A stretch of 60,000 nucleotides of DNA from Adiantum capillus-veneris (GCA_014529385.2 CM043946.1:36174558-36234557); one strand, 5' to 3'; counted from the first letter of the stretch, positions 42,717 through 54,348 are shown. Translations and numbers: made by a program. The notes: generated from the sequence alone by a model not told the origin.

Positions 42717-44190
42717 CTGATCTATGATCTTCAACCATCGATCATAAATATCATCAGAGTAAGTGACCATATGTGGTGATGAATGATGCACCAACAAAAA
42801 ATTCTTGTCATTTTGAGAAATGCCTGCAAAACCAAAAACAAATAAAATATAAGAATTTGAGATGTTTTCTCATTATACACTTATGAGGAAAAAAGGAAAA
42901 CATACTTACATCCCAAGGTGTGTGAGATTCAACGTCCTCTTTTTGTCCAATGTTTGGACGTGGTGGATGTTTTTGAAATATCCGCTAATTGTGCACAGAT
43001 GCTTGAAAATGTCATTGTAAGGTTGCTTAATATATAGTGCTTTGGCCTCTTTATTTGCTATAGTTGATATGGCTGTTGCAATTTGTGGGGGTGGATCTAT
43101 AACAATTCGGGCCTTCCTTTTCTCATAACTTGTATTATATCTTGGGAGCCACCATCTTTTTTCATTTCTTGAATCTTAACATTTTAGCTACAGAAATTGA
43201 GTGATGGCAGTCAATGATCCTAAACTCGTGTTCACCAAGTCGTTCTTTTACCTCACTACGTGTCGTCATTGGAACTCCAAGCTTTTGGCAACAATTTGTT
43301 TTAGGAACTAGATAAGCACATGATGAAGGCCAATTTGCACTTTCTTCAAAGAAAAGCATACAATTTTGTACTTGATAAAGCTTTAGTTGATCATGACTAT
43401 ATCGATTAGGAGCAAGAAAACAATTAGTGACAGGAATCTTGTACTCCTTATCCTTGAAAGGAAAATATGCACAATATTTTTCTATGCCTTCTCTAGCACG
43501 GGTTGTTTGCTTTTTGGACCTCGTTCTCTATGAGTTAAGGCTCCACAAACCTCAATAAGGGTTGACTACTTGTGTCTTCTGATCTCAAAATGGCCTTATC
43601 TACATCTACGACACCAGCTGCTATACCCATTGCCTTTTTGGTTGTGGTCTTCTTGGTTGATTTCTTGTCCTTCACTTGCTTGTCTTTTAAAGCAATAATA
43701 ATTGCATCTTGTAGCCTATCTACAGTGATTTCAGATGAATCATTATCAACATCCCAACCTTGTGAAAACATTGTCTCTTCTTGTCTTTGACCATTTTCTT
43801 AATGACATAGGTATTTTCCAATAGTTGGTACTAAGAATTTTTAGGTATCGTAATGTTAATGCAATCAATTTCATGTTGTCCCAACTGTTGGAACACTTGC
43901 TGAGACTACTTTCCCTAGATCATCAAATCTATTTTTAGTCTTTGTCACTAGCTACAAAGGCATACACTTTATGAAATTCTATACCTTGCACTCCATAAAC
44001 ATCTAAGTACCATTTTCTCTTATCATCACTTGAAAAGTCAACATTAACAATTTTTTGTTTCTAAACCATGTTTTCCCTGAATCAGGTAAAACACAAACTG
44101 TAACATTTAATGAGTAGTAACTTACGTGTAGCAAAAATTAACATAGACATAGTGAGCATTTCATTAAGAATAAATTCCTAATGAGCATAG
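42105..44190. other. Spacer with (TC)n and unassigned minus-strand ORFs
   Basis: (GA)n at 42105-42124 and (TC)n at 42661-42713. Minus-strand frames 43535-43771 (lysine-rich: KDKQVKDKKSTKKTTTKKA) and 43162-43359, with connecting sequence in other frames, may be exons or fragments of one decayed gene. I do not recognise a family. A transposon-derived ORF is likely from context. Confidence 0.35.
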
Positions 44191-45820
44191 CAAGAGTGCT
44201 TGGTTGGAGAGAGAGCAACAAAAGCATAACACCTAGTTAGAATTAGGCATGAACAATACTTCAAAAAGAGAGAGAAATTAAGCTATTGACAACAGTTGAG
44301 GACCAGATATACATGGAGCCGGTCCCCCCTCCAAAAGGCTTTGTATTATAGGTTTCCCCCATCAAGGGAGACATTTTACAATACAATACTTTGTGTTCCT
44401 TCAATAACTTGGTGCAATGAAGATGGAAGCTTCAAGCACCAAGCTTACACTTGAAAAACACAACATCAATTCCCTCACGGTCTCAGATCCAAGACCTCAC
44501 ACACCTTCGAAGATGGTGAGAGCTAGCGGGGTGTGAGAGTAGACCTAGAGGAAGAAAACATATTCTTTCGTGAAAGAAGTATTTCTTCTCACATAATCAC
44601 TCTTAATAGCTTAGAATATCTTAGTAATTAGCATGGTAGAGGAGATGAGCATGCATTGGAGCTTGGCTCTTGGTTGGATTTTCATCACGAAGCCAAGAGT
44701 TGTTGGTGTAGGGCTCCCTTCTCACAAGCTTGGAGTATGAGCTTTCCATTAAAGCTTGAGAAGGAGATAATCTTCTTTATTTCACACATGCGCTTGTGTG
44801 AGTGTGTGTGTAGAATGCATTGCAAAAATCAGCCCCCTCTCTCTCTCTCTTGGTCGACCCCTCTTGCTATTTCATCTTGCTAGCCCCTCATTGGCTCATG
44901 CCAAGCTTAGCCAATAGGAAATAAGAGGCAAAAACAATAGCCTAGTGACAAGTTTCCCTCTTTCCCCTTTAGTGAGAGCTTAGCTAATTCAAATATTACA
45001 TTTAAATACCCATTGGACCTTTTACCCTTCTTGCCAATAGGAATTAAGCAATCCATTGGGCTGCTTAATTCCCATTGGACCCCTTGGCAGATTGTCCAAT
45101 AATATTCTAGGAGACTTAATTCTCATTGGTTCTTTTATCAATTATTTGTAAATAAATTAAACTAAATTTACTCTAGCCTAATCCTCATTGGTCCACCTCT
45201 ATGGCCATCCAATAGGATTTGAATGCACTTTGAGGGCAACTGGGCTAGGAACCTGACATGTGTCCACTATGCCCTTTGTGTAAAGGGAAGCCTTGAGTGT
45301 GTGTGTGTGTTTTCTCCCACCTCTTCTCTCTTTTTCCCCTACCTTTAGGGCTCGCCTCCTCCCATCTAGGGATATGTTAAGACTTTATGGTCTTCACAAA
45401 AGCATCCAATTCTGTTAAGCTTGACCATTTGGACTTACCTTTGAATTTTGGAACCTTAGCATTTTGGAAGTCTTAATGGGCTAAACCGTAAGGTCTTTGA
45501 AGGACCATTCATGCACATTGCTCTTTTGCAGATAGCCCCCCTTTGGATCCCTACTGTGACCAGTATACTAGCCTTACCAATATTCTAGCCTTTTCTCCCT
45601 TGGTACTTTCCCATATTAAATGATCAGTTTAACATGAGAAAATCATTTAGGAAAATTAGATATTAGTTATTATGACACAAACAACTAGTTAGAATCTATA
45701 ATGGCACATCCAATGTAATATTTTTGTGTAAGTGTATAAAAACTTAATCTTAGAGAGTGTAATTTTTTGTACACTCTTTAAGACTTTTAAATTTGAAAAA
45801 CAACCATTTATCCAATGTAG
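44191..45820. other. Gene-free stretch with CCAATAGG/CCATTGG inverted motifs
   Basis: Several CCAATAGGA and TCC(C)ATTGG motifs occur between 44915 and 45215. One pair forms a near-perfect 17-bp inverted repeat (45034-45050 with 45062-45078, one mismatch). No coding sequence was recognised. This may be LTR sequence or the outer part of the CACTA region. Confidence 0.4.
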
Positions 45821-45824
45821 AAAT

Positions 45825-47320
45825 TCTATAAGCAAAGTAGGTGCATCCTAAATCCACCATAAGTCATTTAAAATATTTTTTTACAGGTAGTGCATCTTGA
45901 ATCCAGTACACAGCCGTTTGAAATACGTTTTCAAGATTTTATGCATCTTATATCCACCACCTGGCCATTCTAAAAAAAAAATGGATGCATGGATGCAAAC
46001 CATCACCTTGTCAATCTAAATAAAATATGGAATAATAAAGGCATCTAAGATCTGTCATTTTGAAATTATAAACAAAGTGTGTGTGATAGGTAGACTTTAG
46101 ATCCACCACTTGCCCATTCTCCCTAAGTCTTGAAAATGGGTGCATCCAAGATCCACCACTTGGCCATTCTAACCAAGTCTTTGAAGATGGATGCAAAGGT
46201 TGGTGTCTTCTAAATCCACCAGCTTGAAATTTGAAACAAAGTGTTAGATCCACCACTTGGCCATTCAAACTAGGTCTTGAAGGTGGATGCATCCAAGATC
46301 CACCACTTGTCCATTCTAACCAAATCTTGGAAGGTGGATGCAATGATTGGTTTCCCTTCATCCACAACCTTGAAATTTTAAACAAAGTGTGAGATAGGTA
46401 AAACATCTTTTTACTTATTGGCTATTTTAAGATCCACCACTGGGATATTCTGACCAAGTCTTGCAAGGTGGATACAATGGTTGCTTTCTTCTATGTCCAC
46501 CACCTTGCAATGTTAAACAAAGTGTGTGGGATAGGTAGATCATAGATCCACCATTTGGAAATTCTAACCAGGATTTGAAGATGGGTGATCCAAGATCCAC
46601 CACTTGGCCATTCTAACCAAGCTTTGGAAGGTGGATGCAATAATTGATGCCTCCTATATCTACCACCTTGAAATTTTAAACAAAGTGTGTGGGATAGGTA
46701 AACTTGAGATCCACCACTTGGCCATTCTAACCATACCTTGAAGGTGGATGCATCCAACATCCAACACTCGACCATTCTAACCAAGTCTTGGGAGGTGGGT
46801 GAAATGGTGAGTTTCTCCTAGATCCACCACGTTTCATATTTAACTGAAGTGTGTGGGATAGGTAGATCCTAGATCCACCACTTGGCCATTTTAACCAATT
46901 CTCGAAAGGTGGATTCAATCATTGGTGTCTCCTAGATCCACCACCTTGCAATTTCAAATAGAGTGTGTGGGATAGGTAGGCCCTAAATCCACCACTTGTG
47001 GTCATTCTATCCAAGTCTTGAAGGTGGTGTCTCTAAGAAACACCAATTTGCAATGTGAAACCGAGTGTGTCAGATAGAAAGACCCTAGATCCACCACTTG
47101 ACCATTCTAACCAATTCTTGAAGCTGGATATATCCAAGCTGGATATATCCAAGGTTCACCACTTGGCCATTCTAACCAAGTCTTTAAATCCACCACCTTG
47201 CAATTTTAAACAGATTGTGTGGGATAGGTAGACCCTAGATCCACCAATCGGTCATTCTATCCAAGTCTTGGAAGATGAATGCAATGGTTGTTCTTTCCTA
47301 GATACACCACTAGTTAGATC
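45825..47320. repeat. Satellite-like array of ATCCACC...GGTGGAT stem-loop units
   Basis: Roughly ten imperfect higher-order units of about 110-170 bp. The core reads ATCCACCACTTGGCCATTC, then TAACCAAG, and closes with AAGGTGGAT, so ATCCACC pairs with GGTGGAT and CTTGG with CCAAG. Between cores is ACCTTGAAATTTTAAACAAA and GTGTGTGGGATAGGTAGA. Apparent minus-strand ORFs simply translate the repeat. Confidence 0.92.
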
Positions 47321-48289
47321 CCCATCGGATCCTCGTTAGGGGCGTTCACCCCCAACCCCGTCAGAGGTGCTCCCCCCCCGAAGGCATTAACGCTAGACTC
47401 TGTCAAGGGATTTTCTCCCCAAACCCCTCGCCACAAAAATACCCATCAATAGCACTACCCCCAAAAACCCAAGCTCTGGGCACTTCCATCCACCAAAGCC
47501 CCGAACTCTAGCATTGGCCCTAAATCCTCTACTAAGGTCATTTTCCCCAAGACCTCCTCTCTATTGTTACCCTCCACTCTATTGTTTGAGTAGAGGTTGG
47601 AACCTTCGATGGTTCTATCCCAAGGTCCAAAATATGACTATATAGAGCCACAAGGATTGAAGTCTAAGATAAGTATAGAGAATTGAATAAAGATTTATCA
47701 CGTGTCCAACCTGTGATAAGTTGTAAGATGGGTGCTACTACGAATCTAGGTCACATTCAAGCACAAGTAGACTTACAATATGGACAAACTACTCCATTGT
47801 ATGTCCAACATTTCAATGCAATATAAAGATTGTCCAATTAAGTTCCACAAATTATTCAATCTTTACTACTTGATTTTGTCTTTGAGAGAAGTAATATCCA
47901 CCAACCTAGATATTAGGAGTGAATACAAGGTCTACCACTTGTCCAACCTCCACTCTAGTGATTGGAGAGAACCAAGAATAAAGGAAGCATACAAAGATTT
48001 AGGTTTCAAGATGCGCAATATCAAACATGCATAATCTCAGCTCCATTGAAGCCTACAGATAAGCAACGTCCTAGGATAGGCTTCAATGAAACATAGAAAG
48101 ATCAAGCTAGTCATAGAGAATTGATGAAACATAGTTAGACAGATTGTATGGCCAGTAGCTTCTGTCCTATCTCCAATCTATCATCTCCATTATCAAGCAT
48201 TCATTGCTCTCAACCTCCACCATATGCGCAACCTATACTCCATTTCGCAAGATCCAAAGTTTAAGTTATGTATAGACAATTGATGAAAG
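47321..48289. other. Transition between the two arrays, no gene
   Basis: C-rich start (47330-47520), then AT-rich sequence with scattered pieces resembling the second array (CCACTTGTCCAACCT, GAAGCCTA). The ORF at 47780-48034 has no recognised domain. Confidence 0.4.
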
Positions 48290-48965
48290 GTCTCCCCCTT
48301 GTTCAAGCTAACCTCAATTGAAGTATAGAAAGCCATAAGGTCTAGCATTTGTTAAATCTAAACTCCATTATTGAAGAATAGCGGTCGGTCCAAGATGTCC
48401 ATATTTTAAGCTCTGTAGGGAGACTTCTTGCCAGGTCCACCACTTGTCCAAGCTGAGTTTTCCCCTTGTCCAATCTATGCTCTATTGAAGCATAGAGAGC
48501 CATAAGGTCCACCACTTGGCCAAGCTATGTTCCACTCAAGCATAAAGGACTATAAGGTCCACCATTTGTCCAATCTATGTTTTATTGAAGCATAGAGAGC
48601 CATAAGGTCCACCATTTGTCCAAGCTATGCTCCATTCAATCATAGAGAGCCATAAGGTCCACCATTTGTCCAAGATAAGATCTAGTGAATCATAGAGGAC
48701 CATAATGTCCATCACTTGTTCAATATATGCTCTATTGAAGCATAGAGAGCCATAAGGTCCACACTTGTCCAAGCTATGCTCCATTCAAACATAGAGGACG
48801 AGAAGGTCTAGCACTTGCCCAATCTATGCTATATTGAAGCATAGAGAGCCACAAGGTCCACCACTTGTCCAAGCTAAGCTCAATTCAAGCATAGAGAGCC
48901 ATAAGGTCCACCACTTGTCCAAGCTAATCTCAATTCAAGCATAGAGAGCCACAAGGTCCACATAG
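48290..48965. repeat. Second array, ~58-bp units with CTATGCT/AGCATAG palindrome
   Basis: About a dozen units of the type GTCCACCACTTGTCCAAGCT, then ATGCTCCATT, then GAAGCATAGAGAGCCATAAG. TCCACCACTTG is shared with the first array. CTATGCT and AGCATAG can pair. The array runs right up to the CACTA transposase fragment. Confidence 0.92.
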
Positions 48966-49000
48966 AGGAATGATGGAGTGCATTTAAAGAAGAACCTCAA

Positions 49001-49450
49001 TGTGTCCGTTTTGGTTTAGATATGGATGGAGTGAACCCATTTGGGATCCGGAGTTCCTCATGGAGCACATGGCCTATTTGCTTGGTGAACTATAATGTTC
49101 GACCAAGCTTCCACCATGGTTGGCTATCAAGAAGGGCCATCTGCTATTGCCACTGATTGTTCCAAGGAAGTGTAAGGTAAAGAACATGGATGTTTATTTG
49201 GCACCACTTATAGAAGAGCTCTAGATCTTGTGGACAGGAATTGATGTGGTTGACATGTCCCAACCGATCAATCAACTCCATGCCCATGTGCAAGGCATTG
49301 TAATGTGGACCATGTATGATTTGCCATACTTTGGTGAGTGTTCAGGTAAGTACTTTGAAGCCCATACCTATATACATTATGTAGGTGGTGCATGTCAATA
49401 CTTGATTCTTTTTTGTTTCTTATTATTGGTTTCAAGGTTTGAGATACTCA
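49001..49450 (+). pseudogene. CACTA (En/Spm) TNP2-like transposase, 5' part
   Basis: Codons in shifting frames spell TNP2 blocks: VRFGLDMDGVNPFG and SSSWSTWPICLVNYN, then KGHLLLPLIVPRK, MDVYLAPLIEEL and VMWTMYDLPYFGECSG. A stop lies before ILWTGID and a frameshift near 49120. The ECSG codons are followed by GTAAGT at 49346, a good splice donor, so a host intron may begin there. TNP2 cuts and integrates CACTA elements. The 3' part continues beyond the Copia insertion at 54663. Confidence 0.82.
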
Positions 49451-49480
49451 GGTAACTATGCATTTTCGCTATGTTGTCCT

Positions 49481-49707
49481 TGTTACCATATACATGTGGT
49501 AGTGATGTGTGTGAACACACTAGGACCGCCGGGGCATTTTTTCCCTCTTTAGGAGGTTTTTTCCCCCGTGCATTGTATATACGCCCATCACTCTAGGGCT
49601 ATCTATCTTTCCATTGCACACTAAGTAACACACTCTCTATTGTGTGCCTTGAGCTTCCTTCGTCTTCTCCAAGCTATGTGTGTTTCTCTGCAACCCTAAT
49701 TCCAACA
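49481..49707 (+). repeat. 5' LTR of the young Copia element
   Basis: Starts TGTTACCATATAC and ends AATTCCAACA. Contains ACACACTAGGACCGCC and a TATATA-like GTATATACG (about 49575), a candidate promoter. Identical by eye to the 3' LTR. Confidence 0.97.
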
Positions 49708-49709
49708 AT

Positions 49710-49721
49710 TGGTATCAGAGC
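49710..49721 (+). other. Primer-binding site of young Copia
   Basis: TGGTATCAGAGC two bases after the 5' LTR: complementary to the 3' end of initiator Met-tRNA, the usual plant Copia primer. Confidence 0.93.
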
Positions 49722-50069
49722 AGGTCACGTCCTCCCGGGCTTAGTCGCCAGCTGCTCCAGCACACGCCTGCTCACTTTCTCCGATTTCAGTGAGCTTTGG
49801 CAAGCGTTCGCAGGTCGATAAATATTTTGGGTAAACTCGAAGAGCCTGGTCTGCTCAGAATTTTGATTTGGGCTCATTTCGGCCTCCGTTTCCACTACAG
49901 GCAGTACTGCACAGGCTATTTCGTCATTTTGTGCAGATTTTCTGTCAGTGCCGTTTTCTGCATAACAGGTGCCTTATAGTCTTCAACGGTTTGTGCTATA
50001 TAGCACAAGTTGTTCCCGCTCCATTTCTCCTATTTTCGGGCAGTTTTCACATCAGGTGCAGCATTTACC

Positions 50070-52553
50070 ATGGCTGACAACAACAACACAGATGTGTTCA
50101 AGATGTTTGCTGCTGAGGACAGGTTGGATGGGGACAACTACCCTATGTGGGCTTATATGATGCAACATGTTCTTGTGTCAAAAGGTGTCTGGAACATTGT
50201 GCAGGGCATTGATGTACGTCCTGGTTCTGAAGATGTAGGCGATGTTGAGGATGTTGCAGGTCTTGCTGCAAGGATTGCAGCTGTTAGAGTTGTTTTGCCT
50301 ACGGCAGAACAAGCTCGTTGGGATGTTAAGGATGCGCAGGCTCATGCATTGATTGCGTTGTCTGTGAAGCGCACCATTATTCCTCACATCCGTTCAGCAA
50401 AATCTGCAAAACAGGCTTGGGATATTCTAGCAGGTCTTTATGCAAGCCGCAATGAGGCTAAAATTGCTTTGCTGCGTAAAGAGCTAGAGTCGAAGATTAT
50501 GCATGAGGAAGATGATATGGACACTTTCCTTGCTAGTGTCAAGGATATCAATGAGCAACTCATTTCTGCAGGTGAAGTCATTTCGGACAGTTCCCTTGTG
50601 CAGACTGTTCTTGATGCCTTACCAGATTCCTACCAGACTTTTGCTAGTACTTGGAGACTGATGACCCAAGGAAATCCTGAAGTTGTCAAGTTTGATGCAT
50701 TATGCACATTGCTGTTGCAAGAGTCACTTTCTAGAAAAAACAAGACTAGGCAGCGTGCAGTTGAACAGGCTTTTATTGCTTCTCAAAGAAAGGGTGGTAA
50801 CAGTAATGCAGCCACTTCTTATGGTTCTGCTGCGAGTGGCAAAAATTCTGTTCCTAATGCTTCTGCTGGCAGCACTTCGTCTGGCAATTCTGGTGATAAG
50901 GGCAAAAAGAAGATGCGTTGCCATTATTGTAAAGCCAATGATCACTTGATCAAGTCGTGTCCTAAGTTGAAGGCCAAAGAGGCTAAGAAGAAAGAGGGTG
51001 GTTCCACTGCAAATGCTGGTTCCACTACAAATGCAGCCATTGTTGAGTCTTCTGTGAAAGGAGATTGTGATGCTGATGTTGATGCAGAATGGGCTTTTAG
51101 CGCAGAGTGCACTTACAATCCTGCTGTCCATGATGCATGCTTGTCAGTTGCTGCAGATTCACATGTGTGGTATTTCGACAGTGGTGCTACAAAGCACATT
51201 ACCTCACATCGTGAATTGTTTACCTCTCTCGAGTCTGTCCCTCATGGGAATTCAGTCACTTGTGCCAACAACGCCTCTTATCCAGTTCAGGGAGTTGGAA
51301 AGATTGTGCTCACTGCTGCTAATGGCAGTTCCTTCACACTTGTTGATGCACTTTATGTACCTGGGATCAAGAAGAATCTCTTGTCTGTATCCGCACTTGC
51401 TAGACTTGGACTTGTAGTCAAATTTGTGGATGACAGATGTACAGTTCATGATCTCAGTTTTGGTGATGAAATTGTTGCATCTGGGCTTTTGTGCCGTGGG
51501 CTGTATAAGCTCACTTTGTATGACAAGTGTGGACAAAATTTTGCAAATGCTGTTGCAGATTCAAGGGCTATTTCAGATGCAAAACTTTGGCATGCACGTT
51601 TTGGTCATCTGAATTTTGCCAGTTTGCTGCGTTTGCAGAAATCTGATATGGTTGCTTCTTTGCCGCCTCTTGAAGCACCTATCAAACATGTTTGTGAAGG
51701 CTGTATTCTGGGTAAAATGCAGCGTTCTAAGTTTCCAAAGGATGGTTCAGTTAGGGCCACATGCAGGTTGCAGCTTGTGCATAGTGATGTTTGTGGGCCC
51801 ATGCAAACTCCGTCCTTGGGCAATTACCTGTACTTCGTGACTTTCATTGATGATTACTCCAGGCATGCATGGGTATTTCCGCTTAAAGCGAAGTCCGAAG
51901 TTTTTATGTGCTTCAAACAATTTTTGGCTATGGCTGAAAATGTCTCAAAATGTACTATGGGCACCCTCCGTTCCGATCGAGGGGGGGAGTATATGTCTCA
52001 TGAATTTAATGCATTTCTGGCTAGTCGTGGGATAAAACACCAATGTACAGTGCCTTATACACCTCAGCAAAATGGTGTTGCTGAGAGGAAAAACAGGTCA
52101 CTAACGGAAATGGCACGATGTATGGTCAAAAGTCAAGCTTTGCCGCATTCTTTTTGGCTTGAGGCCATCATGTGTGCCACTTATGTACTTAACAGGTGTC
52201 CTACGAAAGCTTTGCAGTCTATTACTCCATATGAAGCATGGCATGATAGAAAACCTTCTATTGAGCACATGCGTGTTTTTGGCTGTTTGGCATATGCTTT
52301 GGTGCCACAAGTGCAGCGCAGAAAATTGGATGATAAGGCTGTCAAATGTATTTTTGTTGGTTATAGTGCTGAAAGCAAAGGTTACAGGTTGTATCATCCG
52401 CAAACAAAACGTATTCTGGTTTCACGGGATGTAGTGTTTGTGGAAGACTCTGTTCAGCCCTTGCTGTCATGTACTAGAGACAGTAATGTAAGCTCACAGG
52501 ACATTTATGACACTTTGTTGCCTCTTTTCAGTGGTGAATGTAAGTTCCAATGA
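50070..52553 (+). CDS. Copia gag-protease-integrase polyprotein
   Basis: 827 residues from the ATG at 50070, 360 bp after the LTR; the open frame extends further upstream but without an ATG. Gag occupies residues 1-300 (AEDRLDGDNYPMWAYMM near the start), with knuckle CHYCKANDHLIKSC: Cys284, Cys287, His292, Cys297. Protease WYFDSGATKH has Asp370. Then GAG-pre-integrase HARFGHLNFASL and CEGCILGK. Integrase D573, D636 and E672 give the classic D-D-35-E. The frame ends with SGECKFQ just past the integrase region. Gag forms the particle, protease matures it, integrase inserts the cDNA. Confidence 0.95.
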   Translation: MADNNNTDVFKMFAAEDRLDGDNYPMWAYMMQHVLVSKGVWNIVQGIDVRPGSEDVGDVEDVAGLAARIAAVRVVLPTAEQARWDVKDAQAHALIALSVKRTIIPHIRSAKSAKQAWDILAGLYASRNEAKIALLRKELESKIMHEEDDMDTFLASVKDINEQLISAGEVISDSSLVQTVLDALPDSYQTFASTWRLMTQGNPEVVKFDALCTLLLQESLSRKNKTRQRAVEQAFIASQRKGGNSNAATSYGSAASGKNSVPNASAGSTSSGNSGDKGKKKMRCHYCKANDHLIKSCPKLKAKEAKKKEGGSTANAGSTTNAAIVESSVKGDCDADVDAEWAFSAECTYNPAVHDACLSVAADSHVWYFDSGATKHITSHRELFTSLESVPHGNSVTCANNASYPVQGVGKIVLTAANGSSFTLVDALYVPGIKKNLLSVSALARLGLVVKFVDDRCTVHDLSFGDEIVASGLLCRGLYKLTLYDKCGQNFANAVADSRAISDAKLWHARFGHLNFASLLRLQKSDMVASLPPLEAPIKHVCEGCILGKMQRSKFPKDGSVRATCRLQLVHSDVCGPMQTPSLGNYLYFVTFIDDYSRHAWVFPLKAKSEVFMCFKQFLAMAENVSKCTMGTLRSDRGGEYMSHEFNAFLASRGIKHQCTVPYTPQQNGVAERKNRSLTEMARCMVKSQALPHSFWLEAIMCATYVLNRCPTKALQSITPYEAWHDRKPSIEHMRVFGCLAYALVPQVQRRKLDDKAVKCIFVGYSAESKGYRLYHPQTKRILVSRDVVFVEDSVQPLLSCTRDSNVSSQDIYDTLLPLFSGECKFQ

Positions 52554-54348
52554 GGCAAATGTACAGCCTATGGGGGTTTCTGAAAATGTTTTAGAACAGC
52601 CTATCACTGATGCAGATGTACATGATGTACTTGATGAGGAAAGGGCTGAAAATGAGCAGGCTAGAGGTATGCCAAAATGGCTGGTGCACACTTTGCGTGA
52701 CAGTAAATTGGATGCACCTTTATCTAGTCGTACTCGTTCAGGCTCTCGCCATGCATCTTATGCATCAGATTGTTATGCTTTGGCTGTGTCTAGTTTACAT
52801 GATGTTGAGGAGCCTCTGTCTTTTGATGAAGCACAAAATTTAGAAAATTGGATTGCTGCCATGAAATCAGAATATGATGCACTTATAGAGAATGACACAT
52901 GGACTTTATGTGATTTGCCTCCTGGCAAAAAGGCCATTGGTACGAAGTGGGTTTACAAGTTGAAACGCAAGCCGGATGGTGAGATCGATCGCCATAAGGC
53001 TCGACTTGTTGCAAAGGGTTATGCACAACAAAAAGGCATAGATTATGAAGAGACTTTTGCTCCCACTTGTCGTATGACTACTGTACGTTTTCTATGTGCA
53101 TTGGCAGCTCATTTTGGTTGGGATGTACATCAATCAGACATTGTTACTGCTTTCTTGAATGGTGAAATATTTGAGGAAGTTTATGTAACGCAGCCTCGCG
53201 GTTTTGTCATAAAAGGACAAGAGGACAAAGTGTGCAAATGTAAGAAGGCTTTGTATGGGTTGAAGCAATCTCCTCGTGCTTGGTATGAGAAAGCTGACAC
53301 TCATTTGGTTAAACGAGGCTTTCGTAACAGTCCAACAGAAAGCACATTGTATGTAAAGCGTGAGGATGATGTATTTCTCATTGTGGTTCTTTATGTTGAT
53401 GATTTGCTGATCACTGGACCAAATGAGAGACATATTGCTGAATTTAAGGCTGATTTGAATGCTACTTTCAAGATGAAAGATTTGGGGTTGTTGCATCATT
53501 ACTTGGGTATACAGTTTAAGCAGTGTGATGGTGGTATTGCCTTGTGTCAGAAAAGTTACATAGAGACATTGCTATGTAAGTTTGGACTTGAGGATTGCAA
53601 ACCTATTGCCACTCCCATGGAAACAGGTTTGAAGTTGAGTCTACATGATGCTGGCGATCCTGCTGATGTCACTCTTTACCAAACTGCTGCTGGCTGCCTC
53701 ATTTATGTATGCAACACGAGGCTAGATATTCAGTTTGCAGTCTCGCAGGTCAGCAGATTTATGCATAGCCCAGGGTCTAAGCATTGGCAGGCTGTCAAGA
53801 GGATTTTCCGCTACCTTAGTGGCACTTTACATCTTGGCTTGTTTTATCCCAAGGGGGGATCATTGCCGCCAGACTTACATGCTTTTTCAGACTCAGATTG
53901 GGCTGGTTGTTTTGACACGCGAGTGTCCACAAGTGGTTTTTGTTTCATGCTTGGCACTTCATGTATATCATGGTTGAGCAAGAAGCAACCTACTGTGGCC
54001 ACTTCGAGTTGTGAGGCTGAGTACAGGGCAGTCTTCACAGCTACGGTTGAGTGTGTATGGCTCAGACGCCTTATGGCTGACTTGGGTGTTGCACAGGACA
54101 CTGCCAACACTATCTACACTGACAGTCAGAGCGCATTGGCAGTTGCGAGGAACCCAGTTTTTCATGATCGCACAAAGCACATTGAGGTGCATTACCACTA
54201 TGTCAGGGAGAGGCTCTCAGCAGGAGAGATCATCTTGGCTTATGTGCCAACACAGGACAACCTTGCAGATCTTTTCACAAAGGCATTGTCTCGTGAGAAG
54301 CTTGAAGCTTTTCGCAAAGCTTTGGGCTTACTCCCCTTTGTGGACTGA
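52507..54348 (+). CDS. Copia reverse transcriptase-RNase H
   Basis: 613 residues counted from an ATG at 52507, one frame ahead of the upstream gene with a 47-bp overlap; the natural start is probably by continuation from the first frame. RT motifs: TWTLCDLPPGKKAIGTKWVY, KARLVAKGYAQ, GLKQSPRAW and the catalytic LYVDDLLITG (YVDD at 53392-53403). RNase H: SDSDWAGC, SSCEAEYRA and YTDSQSALA carry the acidic residues. It ends 75 bp before the 3' LTR. Confidence 0.94.
   Translation: MTLCCLFSVVNVSSNEANVQPMGVSENVLEQPITDADVHDVLDEERAENEQARGMPKWLVHTLRDSKLDAPLSSRTRSGSRHASYASDCYALAVSSLHDVEEPLSFDEAQNLENWIAAMKSEYDALIENDTWTLCDLPPGKKAIGTKWVYKLKRKPDGEIDRHKARLVAKGYAQQKGIDYEETFAPTCRMTTVRFLCALAAHFGWDVHQSDIVTAFLNGEIFEEVYVTQPRGFVIKGQEDKVCKCKKALYGLKQSPRAWYEKADTHLVKRGFRNSPTESTLYVKREDDVFLIVVLYVDDLLITGPNERHIAEFKADLNATFKMKDLGLLHHYLGIQFKQCDGGIALCQKSYIETLLCKFGLEDCKPIATPMETGLKLSLHDAGDPADVTLYQTAAGCLIYVCNTRLDIQFAVSQVSRFMHSPGSKHWQAVKRIFRYLSGTLHLGLFYPKGGSLPPDLHAFSDSDWAGCFDTRVSTSGFCFMLGTSCISWLSKKQPTVATSSCEAEYRAVFTATVECVWLRRLMADLGVAQDTANTIYTDSQSALAVARNPVFHDRTKHIEVHYHYVRERLSAGEIILAYVPTQDNLADLFTKALSREKLEAFRKALGLLPFVD

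Noticed and set aside
46011-46918. Minus-strand ORFs with repeated WLEWPSGGSW
   Set aside because: They are just the translated stem-loop repeat.
45825-48965. CRISPR-like repeat arrays
   Set aside because: Units are continuous imperfect tandem repeats without unique spacers, in a plant nuclear context.
3439-49721. TGGTATCAGAGC sites as tRNA genes
   Set aside because: They are 12-bp retroelement primer sites beside LTRs; no cloverleaf sequence is present.
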